From CPC320 sp002684375 (GTDB lineage: Bacteria; Pseudomonadota; Alphaproteobacteria; Rhodobacterales; Rhodobacteraceae): 22,358 bases of DNA. The stretch is from the NCBI GenBank assembly GCA_965662545.1, contig CBFIHZ010000048.1, positions 1-22,358 on the forward strand, written 5' to 3'. Positions 15,429-21,619 of the stretch are shown here, one piece after another; the stretch's first letter is position 1; the number at the start of each line of letters is the position of its first letter. The position numbers were made by a program, and so were the translations under genes. Below the pieces are notes generated by a model that was given only the letters and a program-made list of their open reading frames with translations, did no database searches and was not told where the DNA came from.

Positions 15429-16199
15429 CTAATGTTGTGTCACAGCCTTTACAGCATCCATCAGGGTGACGTCACGCGCAAATGCACCTTGCCGCAAAAA
15501 CCACAGCACCTGATACAAAACCAGCGGATTATTCATCAAAAAGCTATGGGTGGCAGGCAATGTGATATGATCGGTCATACCTTTCAGTGCGGTTGCTGCC
15601 ACCGAGACCGCGCCATCATCACGCCCAGGGATCAGAGCCGAAAACAGCGGGTTGACCGAACGGCTTCCCGCAATCACCCCTAAAGGATAGCGCGCCTGCG
15701 GCAGCACCGGCGCCACACCATCGGTCCCTAATTGCTGGCTCGCCGGCCCATTAAGCCATGAAAAAAATCGCATATCGCCAAATACATCCACAACTTCTGA
15801 CCCCTGATTGGGCGGTGCTAGCATAACAACTCTGCCCAGCCTTACGCGCCGGTCCTGCGCCGCGGGCCCCGTTAACCCGGCCTGATCGACCGGAACGTCC
15901 AACCGGTCCTGCGCCAACCAGATACGCACCAATATCGCCCCCATTGAATGAGCGACGATATGCACGGTGTCAGCCTCGCAGGCGTCAAAGGCCCGTGGCA
16001 GCGTTTGTTCGGCCAACACAAACAAATCAGCCTCGGTAGAGGGATAGGACTGAACGACAACCTCATAGCCATGGCGTTGCAAGATTTTTTGCATCACCAC
16101 GAAGGACAAGTCACTGCGGTTGAGGCCATGAATAAGAACAACACAATCGGCGGCAGCACAAAAAGGCCAGATACAAAAAATTAGTATTAATACACGCAT
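15429..16199 (-). CDS. Secreted alpha/beta-hydrolase (lipase/esterase-like)
   Basis: A 256-residue exported hydrolase. Residues 1-17 form a signal peptide (MRVLILIF core, cleavage near AAA-DC). The oxyanion-hole LIHG lies at 22-25 and the nucleophile elbow AHSMG puts Ser at 85. The likely acid and base are Asp in GRDDGAVSV and His in PATHSFLMNN near the C-terminus. The fold resembles PGAP1/triacylglycerol lipase-like proteins, so a lipid ester or other ester substrate is plausible but not shown. An ATG eight codons upstream (16223) is also possible; neither has a good ribosome-binding site. It ends 11 bases before phnM on the same strand, so the two may be co-transcribed. Confidence 0.8.
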   Translation of the reverse strand: MRVLILIFCIWPFCAAADCVVLIHGLNRSDLSFVVMQKILQRHGYEVVVQSYPSTEADLFVLAEQTLPRAFDACEADTVHIVAHSMGAILVRIWLAQDRLDVPVDQAGLTGPAAQDRRVRLGRVVMLAPPNQGSEVVDVFGDMRFFSWLNGPASQQLGTDGVAPVLPQARYPLGVIAGSRSVNPLFSALIPGRDDGAVSVAATALKGMTDHITLPATHSFLMNNPLVLYQVLWFLRQGAFARDVTLMDAVKAVTQH

Positions 16200-16297
16200 C
16201 GCGCTGAGATAAGCATAGGGCAATGCAATTTAAAGGGGGAGGTTCACTGATACCGCTTACACAGAACGCGCCCATTTTGGTGGCTAGTTAGTCTTTC

Positions 16298-16360
16298 AAA
16301 GTATCAAGGTGTCGTGCAATGGAGGCCCGCGCATTTTTACTGAAATAAATTTGATACTTT
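16298..16360. repeat. 10-bp inverted repeat AAAGTATCAA / TTGATACTTT
   Basis: AAAGTATCAA at 16298-16307 is the exact reverse complement of TTGATACTTT at 16351-16360, with 43 bases between. It lies after the end of the DUF1971-like gene (stop at 16371) and before the hydrolase start. It may be paired binding sites or a long-loop terminator for the minus-strand transcript; no T tract follows. Confidence 0.35.
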
Positions 16361-16370
16361 TAGCTGATAA

Positions 16371-16661
16371 TCACGGGTAAGCTAGACGGCAGAATTCAAC
16401 AAAGAAGCGGACCTGTCCCTCAGGTGCGATATGATGCTTCCGGCTAGGAAATATGCAGGAATGGATACCGGGTGGTAGAAGGCTCTGCGCTCCAGTAACA
16501 TCATCAAAAAAGGTGAGGCAACCTTCAAGCACATGCAGTCGCGCCCAGACGCCGTCTTTGGTGGCATGCGCCTGCAAAAAGGCTTTGGGAACGGTCACCT
16601 CCGTAAAGTTTGGCGTTTTCTTATAAGCTGATAGCGTTTTGGGCCAGTTTTCTGTTTCGAT
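16371..16661 (-). CDS. DUF1971 / TehB-like small cupin-type protein with apparent ATC start
   Basis: A 96-residue protein if read from ATC at 16661. The family (DUF1971, the short domain also fused to some TehB tellurite-resistance methyltransferases) typically reads AYKxTPxFxxxTVPxAxxxxHxTKxGxWxRxxVLEG, then HHxxxxGxxxFxVEFxR. Here AYKKTPNF, TVPKAFLQAHATKDGVWARLHVLEG, HHIAPEGQVRFFVEFCR all fit (quoted in parts). The GTG at 16598 would cut off the conserved AYKKTPNF part and has GGAG touching it. An AGGAGG lies exactly 7 bases before ATC, and no ATG, GTG or TTG exists in frame upstream, so either ATC initiates or the start codon was mutated. It lies 81 bases downstream of the importer binding-protein gene on the same strand. 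Confidence 0.65.
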   Translation of the reverse strand: METENWPKTLSAYKKTPNFTEVTVPKAFLQAHATKDGVWARLHVLEGCLTFFDDVTGAQSLLPPGIHSCIFPSRKHHIAPEGQVRFFVEFCRLAYP

Positions 16662-16668
16662 CGCCTTA

Positions 16669-16674
16669 CCTCCT
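16669..16674 (-). promoter_or_regulatory. Shine-Dalgarno AGGAGG deciding the ATC start
   Basis: A full AGGAGG (minus strand) lies 7 bases before ATC at 16661-16659. It is the only strong ribosome-binding site that agrees with the N-terminus expected of the DUF1971 family, so it argues that translation begins, or used to begin, at this ATC. Confidence 0.6.
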
Positions 16675-16742
16675 TTTTTGGTATGATTTGCCGTGCATAA
16701 CCTTTGCCCACCCGAGTATCCTAGCAGGTATCAGACAAACGC

Positions 16743-17804
16743 TTAATGTGTGGGTTTCAGGATTGCGGCAATGTCTTCATCCCTTAGATTGAAATCATAA
16801 AACCGGGCATAATAATCCCGAATGACCTCTTCAATTACATAGTCGTCAAAAAGCTTTGGATGGCTAACCTGTGCGATCCATTGCAGCATCAATGGCGCAT
16901 CAGCCGAGGGCGGATACCACTGAAAAATACCCTCAGGCACCTTGTAGACCCGTTTGTTCTGAACAGCGGAAACATGGCGCCAGTCCTGTCCAGTAATACG
17001 GTTTTCATAGAGATCTTCCGGCTGTGCGGGTGAGAAATTAGAAATGAAAATTACCTCAGGGTTTAGCGCATAGACCTGTTCCATATCAATATCGGCGAGC
17101 GGCGGAATGCCCTCTGGCGCAAGGTTGCGGTTGCCGCCTTCGGTCATCCAGAAATGACCAAAATGGCCTGTGCCGTTAATTTTAAGGTTGTCCTCGCCCA
17201 GTCGAGAGAAAAACAAAGCGCCCGGGCGCTCTTTCTCGGACAAATGAGCAATATGCGACCGTGTATGCATCAGCACATCATTGGCATAGGCAACAATCTT
17301 GTCCGTGCGTTCTTGCTGCCCAGCGATCTGACCAAGCAGCTTCGTCCACCCAAAATAGGTCTCAAACACATTGCCTTTGGATTGCGACAGCACATCCAGC
17401 GACAGCACAGGAATGCCCGTTTTTTCCACATCTGCAATGGTTTGTCTGGTTTCGTAGGTCACAAAGACATCTGGCGCGAGGCGCAGGACTTCTTCAATAT
17501 TCACGCTGCTGCCCTGCGTAAAACCGGTTTCTGCCGCCAGCAATTCGGGCGCGATACGCCCCAGAATGCTACGCTTTGCCATCCGCATACTGTTGGGGTG
17601 CATACCCACAACTTCATCGCCGGAGCCGGTTGAAATATACCAAGCAGATGGCAGCGGCATAAAATCGGTTACAATACGGTTGACCTCAACCGGCAGTTCG
17701 ACGTTTCGGCCCATACGATCCGTAACCATGTGTGTTTCCTGAGCCACAACTGGAATTGCTGTCAGTGCCATTGCACAAAGTATAAAACGGTTTGGTTCAA
17801 ACAT
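16743..17804 (-). CDS. Metal-chelate ABC transporter, periplasmic binding protein
   Basis: A 353-residue class III solute-binding protein (helical-backbone metal receptor, FecB/BtuF type). A signal peptide covers about residues 1-21 (cleavage near VVA-QE). The lobe-1 motif DRMGRNVELP...VNRIV, the domain NIEEVLRLAPDVFVT, and later ALNPEVIFIS plus WYPPSADAPLMLQWIAQ are typical of the subfamily with the long C-terminal helix pair (FYDFNLRDEDIAAIL). It should deliver a ferric siderophore, haem or another metal complex to the permease; the substrate cannot be told from sequence. AGGAGA lies before the ATG. It is the last gene of the importer set, 65 bases after the ATPase, and has its own copy of the element seen before the permease. 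Confidence 0.88.
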   Translation of the reverse strand: MFEPNRFILCAMALTAIPVVAQETHMVTDRMGRNVELPVEVNRIVTDFMPLPSAWYISTGSGDEVVGMHPNSMRMAKRSILGRIAPELLAAETGFTQGSSVNIEEVLRLAPDVFVTYETRQTIADVEKTGIPVLSLDVLSQSKGNVFETYFGWTKLLGQIAGQQERTDKIVAYANDVLMHTRSHIAHLSEKERPGALFFSRLGEDNLKINGTGHFGHFWMTEGGNRNLAPEGIPPLADIDMEQVYALNPEVIFISNFSPAQPEDLYENRITGQDWRHVSAVQNKRVYKVPEGIFQWYPPSADAPLMLQWIAQVSHPKLFDDYVIEEVIRDYYARFYDFNLRDEDIAAILKPTH

Positions 17805-17846
17805 ATCTTTCTCCTATCGCTTGATTAAATAGTTCGCTAGTCAGAG

Positions 17847-17870
17847 CTGGCTGGAAATTGGATTACACTT
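17847..17870 (-). promoter_or_regulatory. Shared upstream element, copy 1 (before the binding-protein gene)
   Basis: Read on the minus strand this is AAGTGTAATCCA, then ATTTCCA, then GCCAG. The same AAGTGTAATCCA-GCCAG occurs before the permease without the 7-base insert. The AAGTGTAATCC block ends about 55 bases before the start codon in both cases. It is a candidate operator or promoter element of the importer. Confidence 0.4.
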
Positions 17871-18688
17871 TACCTAGCTGCACCGGCAGCTGATTTAGGG
17901 GTGGCAACGGACACTGGAAAAAGCGCCCGATGTATCTGATTATTCACAGCGATATCGGAAAATACCGTATCCACTTCAAAACACTCACGCACTGCTTGCT
18001 CGGTCAGAATGTCATGTACCAGCCCAACCTGGTGACCGCCGCTAGGCGCCATCAACAGCACCTTATGAGCAATGCGCAGCGCGTGATTTGGGAAGTGGGT
18101 GTTGAGCATACAGATCATGCCATCTTCACGGGCGAGACGTTCAATAATACCAAGAATGATTAGCTGTTTCTTAAAGTCTAAATGGGATTCAGGTTCATCA
18201 AGGAAAAGAACCTTTGGTTCAGCCAAAAGCGCACGTGCAATGAAAACCAACTGCAGTTCCCCGCCTGAAATCGCATTACACAGCCGGTTCTCCAGATGGC
18301 CGATTTCCAACCGTTCCAGAACCCGACGCGCAGACACACGATCCACACGGCCCGGTCTGCCAAAAGTGCCCAGATGGGCCGACCGTCCCAGCAAAACCAT
18401 ATCCATGACCGTATAAGCAAAGACATTAGTGCGCGCTTGGGGCACATATCCCAACTGCTGCCACAGCTCGCGAGGCCCGTAATCTGACAATGGGCGACCA
18501 TGAACTAGGGTCTGGCCCAGCTGCCAGGAATTTATACCGACAATGGTATTAAGCAGCGTGGTTTTGCCACAGCCATTTGGCCCCAGAACAGCCATGACCT
18601 CGCCCGTTTCAAGGCGAAAGTTTAAATCAGATATAATCGGGTTCTCTAGGCTATAACCACATTGCCCAGACTTAATTTCCAGCGTCAT
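17870..18688 (-). CDS. Metal-chelate ABC transporter, ATP-binding protein (FecE/FhuC type)
   Basis: A 272-residue cytoplasmic ATPase that powers the importer. Walker A GPNGCGKT lies at 36-43, the Q-loop at YVPQ (81-84), the signature ISGGELQL (140-147; the usual first Leu is Ile), Walker B VLFLDEP at 160-166, and the switch histidine in LNTHFP. The longer frame from 18721 adds 11 residues read from inside the permease gene; ATG at 18688 gives an ATGA overlap with the permease stop, so it is chosen. The gene order permease-ATPase-binding protein, without a TonB-dependent receptor in the window, means the outer-membrane partner, if any, is elsewhere. Confidence 0.93.
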   Translation of the reverse strand: MTLEIKSGQCGYSLENPIISDLNFRLETGEVMAVLGPNGCGKTTLLNTIVGINSWQLGQTLVHGRPLSDYGPRELWQQLGYVPQARTNVFAYTVMDMVLLGRSAHLGTFGRPGRVDRVSARRVLERLEIGHLENRLCNAISGGELQLVFIARALLAEPKVLFLDEPESHLDFKKQLIILGIIERLAREDGMICMLNTHFPNHALRIAHKVLLMAPSGGHQVGLVHDILTEQAVRECFEVDTVFSDIAVNNQIHRALFPVSVATPKSAAGAAR

Positions 18689-19740
18689 GTCCAACCACCC
18701 TTTGAGCGTTTCAAAAGCCAAGCAAAGAATGGCGCGCCAATAACTGCCGTGAGAATTGATAAAGGTATCTCGGCCGCTGTAGAGGTCCGCGCGATTGTGT
18801 CAATTACCAGTAAATAACCCGCGCCCAATGAAATAGTTGCCGGTATCAGCACTTGATGATTAGATCCTATAATCATGCGTGCAACATGTGGAATCACCAA
18901 CCCAACCCAACCTATAATGCCTGCAAGCGAAACCGAGGCCGCTGTAATAAGTGTCGCTGCAAAAATGACTGTCCAGCGCATCCGTTTCAGATTTACGCCA
19001 AGGGCGTGGGCTTCCACGTCAGACAGAGACAAAACATTCAACCGCCATCTTAACGCATAAAGCACTGCAATACCGATTAAAATTAATGGTAGCCCCCAGA
19101 TGAGTTTGTGCCAGCCAGGTGAAGCCAGACTCCCCATCAGCCAGTAAACGATTGTGGGCAAAGTATCATCTGGATCTGCCAGATATTTAATCAACGACAA
19201 CAGCGCCTCAAACATTGCCCCAGTAATTACACCAGCAAGGATAAGCATAAACAAAGAAGAGCGTCCGCGACGGCGCGAAATCCACAATGCGATCACGATG
19301 GCGATTACCCCAAAGCACAGAGCGCCTATCGGTACAAAAGCCAAGTGCCGAAATGTGAGAATGGATAAAGCCGCACCAAAGCCCGCGCCGGAAGACACTC
19401 CGAGAATATGCGGGCTGACAAGGGGGTTTCCAAACATCCCCTGAAATGCGGCACCAGAGACCGAAAGGCCCGCGCCAATGCTTAGAGCCAAAATCACACG
19501 CGGCAGCCTGATCTGCATAACGACGGTTTCCTCAATCGATTGCCAGTATGGCTCGATGGGAAAGATCTGTCCCAGCAATATGCCCATCACATGATCGGGC
19601 GGCACGATGTATCTACCAATACACAAAGCCCCAAGTGCCAGCAGTATTGGCAACCCGGCAAGCAATAGATGGTTTCGACCCTGTTCTAAAAACCCGCTTA
19701 ATAGCCACGCAAAGCGTGCAGCACCAACCGAAAATGGCAT
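18685..19740 (-). CDS. Metal-chelate ABC transporter, permease (FecCD family)
   Basis: A 351-residue inner-membrane permease of the FecCD/BtuC family with about ten hydrophobic segments. Family landmarks are LPRVILALSIGAGLSVSGAAFQGMFGNPLVSPHILGVSSGAGFGAALS (in parts), the coupling segment with GxxGWVGLVIPHVARMIIGSNHQVLIPATISLGA, and the C-terminal EIPLSILTAVIGAPFFAWLL. It presumably homodimerises and takes substrate from the binding protein encoded 17804-16743. The start at 19740 has no clear Shine-Dalgarno. Its stop overlaps the ATPase start (ATGA). It is the first gene of the importer unit. Confidence 0.93.
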   Translation of the reverse strand: MPFSVGAARFAWLLSGFLEQGRNHLLLAGLPILLALGALCIGRYIVPPDHVMGILLGQIFPIEPYWQSIEETVVMQIRLPRVILALSIGAGLSVSGAAFQGMFGNPLVSPHILGVSSGAGFGAALSILTFRHLAFVPIGALCFGVIAIVIALWISRRRGRSSLFMLILAGVITGAMFEALLSLIKYLADPDDTLPTIVYWLMGSLASPGWHKLIWGLPLILIGIAVLYALRWRLNVLSLSDVEAHALGVNLKRMRWTVIFAATLITAASVSLAGIIGWVGLVIPHVARMIIGSNHQVLIPATISLGAGYLLVIDTIARTSTAAEIPLSILTAVIGAPFFAWLLKRSKGGWT

Positions 19741-19790
19741 GAGAAAATCCAGCTTGTTTGATAATGTGAATCGGGCTTTTCAAAGATGGA

Positions 19791-19807
19791 CTGGCTGGAT
19801 TACACTT
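19791..19807 (-). promoter_or_regulatory. Shared upstream element, copy 2 (before the permease gene)
   Basis: On the minus strand AAGTGTAATCCA is followed directly by GCCAG. It ends about 50-57 bases before the permease ATG at 19740. Copy 1 sits in the same position before the binding-protein gene, which suggests a common regulator or promoter architecture rather than chance. Confidence 0.4.
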
Positions 19808-20036
19808 CGGATATCAAAAGGAGTATTCAATAGGAAGAATAAATTTAAAAAAAATTGCCGTGTTTGAGACTCCACACTTGGTCGGGCCAGAAGAAAATCA
19901 GCCCAGATGAGGAAAGGTTGGTGAGACAGATTGTTGGGAGTGTGGTTTTATAATTATACGATAAAACAATGTCTTGAGAGATTTTTTTCGTCACTAAACG
20001 AGGTCAAAATCAGAAAATATATGGCAAACTTGCCTT
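19808..20036. other. AT-rich intergenic stretch, no gene seen
   Basis: There is no supported coding sequence. A perfect 7-bp inverted repeat, GTTTTAT (19945-19951) and ATAAAAC (19961-19967), forms a hairpin in AT-rich DNA. The left part should contain the promoter of the importer operon. Confidence 0.4.
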
Positions 20037-20158
20037 ATGCGTTTCAACGACTCTGCCTCATTACTTAAAATGGATGATACGCTTGCCCTGTACCAACGGC
20101 CCAATGCTGCCATTGGAACAGGCCTGCAGCCACTGGTGGTTTGGAGCCCAAGGTAACA

Positions 20159-20269
20159 AATGCTGCGGAAGGGCTGAATGGCCGTATGGCCTGGCAATCC
20201 GCCAGTGGCTACAATAAGCCTAACAGAATTGAGACACAGATGCGGCTTTAGAAGACTGTTATCAACTAA
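20159..20269 (+). pseudogene. Decayed IS5-family transposase, C-terminal fragment
   Basis: The plus frame from 20159 reads NAAEGLNGRMAWQSASGYNK and then PNRIETQMRL, a TAG stop at 20249-20251, and then KTVIN with a second stop. This fits the C-terminal region of IS5-family transposases, usually GRxAWQxxSGYNxRxxxExxxxRWKxVIG. The TAG falls where tryptophan (TGG) is usual, so a single G-to-A change explains it. The conserved tail after KTVIG is lost and there is no complete N-terminal domain upstream; 20037-20156 (a 39-codon frame reading MDDTLALYQRP) may be a scrap of the same element. It is a dead insertion-sequence remnant. Confidence 0.65.
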
Positions 20270-20682
20270 CATTCGCAATCACCGAGCCCTTCCAGCCCTA
20301 AACCGTCATCTTTCAGCGGCCGCTTCCATAAACCGATCCATTTTTTCTGTTCCAGCCTGATACTCACCCAAACTTGGCATATTTTCGGTTTGTGGGTTTT
20401 GCCCACTAGAGCCGAGGTCAACAATCTCTTGACGCCGCTTTCCTCCACCTTCAGAACCATCGACTACGGTCATCTTTTAAACAAATCTTGGGCCAGCGGA
20501 AACCAATGTTTCTGCATAAACAATCTCGTCCTAATTTGATTTAATTGACATTTGCTTTCTGGATTTCGTCGGCAGAAAATTCAGTTCGGGTTTGATCTGG
20601 CGGGATTTTTCCCAGCCTTTTTCTGCAAGCCAATTGTCTGAGTTTTTATATATTTCTCGCTAAATGTCTCGACGTGCGTCGC
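20270..20682 (-). other. Scrambled stretch with short minus-strand coding-like fragments
   Basis: No intact gene. A minus frame 20473-20306 (55 codons, starting MTVVDGSEGGGKRRQEIV) overlaps, as ATGA, a 15-codon frame that begins at 20515 (MQKHWFPLAQDLFKR). Further upstream, pieces reading NWLAEKGWEKSRQIKPEL and TEFSADEIQKANVN lie in different frames near each other, which looks like a frameshifted gene remnant. None matches a family I know. The direction of all these pieces is minus, opposite to the IS5 fragment. Confidence 0.3.
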
Positions 20683-20799
20683 CTATCGGTTTGCGGCGTC
20701 GATGATTTGTTCCGACGTCACACCGTCCTCGACCCATTGGCGGGTTGAGCAGAAACATGTGCCGACTTCCGCGTCCGTCAGCCATAGTTTATCGGACAT
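20683..20799 (-). CDS. Possible 38-residue ORF, unrecognised
   Basis: The peptide begins MSDKLWLTDAEVGTCFCSTR and ends QWVEDGVTSEQIIDAANR. The stretch LTDAEVG....STRQWV recalls the first helices of AlpA-like or excisionase-like DNA-binding proteins (LTDxEVAxxxxVSRxTVxRW), but the recognition part is not convincing and the protein is too short, so it may be a truncated copy. AAGGA lies about 6 bases before the ATG, which favours translation now or in the past. The start sits in a GGACA-GAGA-TGTCC inverted repeat (20794-20807 region). Confidence 0.3.
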   Translation of the reverse strand: MSDKLWLTDAEVGTCFCSTRQWVEDGVTSEQIIDAANR

Positions 20800-20809
20800 C
20801 TCTGTCCTT

Positions 20810-21037
20810 ATGCTTACGTTACCTGACGGACAAGGTTCGGATTATCTCACAGCGACGCAACTCCTCAGTTTTGATAGATCGTTCACACGGTCTAAGGTGG
20901 AGATTGGTGAACTTTTTAACATTGGCGGTTGGAAACATTGTTTTGACCATAGAAAAATCTTGATGCATCTTGGGCGCAAAACCCAGCAAACAATTGCAAC
21001 GCTTTTCCCGTCGGAGGGACCAAACAGTGAATGGTAA
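20810..21037 (+). CDS. Doubtful 75-residue ORF, unrecognised
   Basis: From ATG at 20810 the frame reads MLTLPDGQGSDYLTATQLLS and ends LFPSEGPNSEW. There is no clear ribosome-binding site and I recognise no family. Its last 11 bases overlap the GTG of the better supported small membrane protein. The longer frame from 20702 would overlap the opposite-strand ORF at 20683-20799. It is listed only because it is the sole open frame in this interval. Confidence 0.15.
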   Translation: MLTLPDGQGSDYLTATQLLSFDRSFTRSKVEIGELFNIGGWKHCFDHRKILMHLGRKTQQTIATLFPSEGPNSEW

Positions 21038-21173
21038 GTATTATTTGCTCATTCCATTAATTGTGTGCGTTATAATTATCTGGTCGATATCAGAATCTTC
21101 CAACTGGGCTGTCATTAAGTGCAAAAATCCAACCCAATTTGATCAAAAATTTCTTCGTAGTTGTCCAGATTGA
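21027..21173 (+). CDS. Possible 48-residue single-span membrane protein
   Basis: GTG at 21027 is preceded by GGAGGG at 21013-21018, an ideal 8-base spacing. The peptide begins MNGKYYLLIPLIVCVIIIW, a signal-anchor-like hydrophobic segment of about 13 residues after two positive or polar residues, followed by a polar tail with two cysteines (IKCKNPTQF and RSCPD) that would face the periplasm if the segment acts as an uncleaved anchor or signal. I know no family for it. It is the first of a plus-strand set that ends at the terminator at 21568-21597. The ribosome-binding site and amphipathic layout make it the best small-gene candidate in the right-hand accessory stretch. Confidence 0.45.
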   Translation: MNGKYYLLIPLIVCVIIIWSISESSNWAVIKCKNPTQFDQKFLRSCPD

Positions 21174-21236
21174 CGGAGAGATTTCGCCAGTTTTGAACTT
21201 TCGCGATCCGATTGGTGTTCTGGGCTAAGCATATAA

Positions 21237-21534
21237 TTGGTTTCAAAAGATTCAGATCGTCTCGCAGCCGCGCGCGCTGATCTCAAACAGGCGTTTAAAT
21301 CATGCCCGTTAACCAACGCGTATCCAGGCACCGAGATTTCCACATTACAGTCTACGTCAGAGAAATTTGGCGCATCGGTCGGGCTGAAAAATCTACCTGA
21401 CTTCGCCCGACGCTGGTCTGATTTGCTGCGAAAAGCTGGCGGCTGAATTGGACCTGCCGGTGTTTGACCTGCCAGTGGTTATTACAAAGCCGAATATCCG
21501 GCGGCTGACTGATGAGTTGGGTAAACCGAGATAA
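21237..21534 (+). pseudogene. Probable frameshifted plus-strand gene, unrecognised
   Basis: The first frame (21237-21446) reads DSDRLAAARADLKQAFKSC and continues to NLPDFARRWSDLLRKAGG before TGA. In the +1-shifted frame coding-like sequence resumes (KLAAELDLPVFDLPVVITKP, then NIRRLTDELGKPR) and stops at 21532-21534, just 33 bases before a strong terminator. No start codon fits the second frame on its own, so the two look like halves of one gene broken near 21425-21440. The first frame has only a TTG start and no good ribosome-binding site. I do not recognise the protein. Confidence 0.35.
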
Positions 21535-21567
21535 CCATCAGCCTGCATCCTTTGCACTTATTGCATA

Positions 21568-21597
21568 ACAGGCCCACATGGCGTGGGCCTGTTTTTT
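21568..21597 (+). terminator. Strong Rho-independent terminator
   Basis: A perfect 10-bp GC-rich stem (ACAGGCCCAC with GTGGGCCTGT), a loop of ATGGC, and a T run (TTTTTT) at 21592-21597. The T run follows only on the plus strand, so it ends the plus-strand unit upstream; on the flagellin strand the stem is followed by TATGCAAT, which is a poor terminator, although the hairpin could still protect that mRNA end. Confidence 0.85.
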
Positions 21598-21619
21598 ACA
21601 TAGTCCGGCAATTTCAAAT

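Noticed and set aside
17805..17869. Cobalamin riboswitch before the binding-protein gene
   Set aside because: The interval is only 65 bases and lacks the B12-box core; far too short for that riboswitch.
19994..20278. Minus-strand ORF of 94 codons
   Set aside because: It is antisense to the IS5-family fragment, which has the recognisable protein sequence on the plus strand.
21568..21597. The hairpin as terminator of the flagellin gene
   Set aside because: The T run is on the plus-strand side only; on the flagellin strand it is followed by a mixed sequence.
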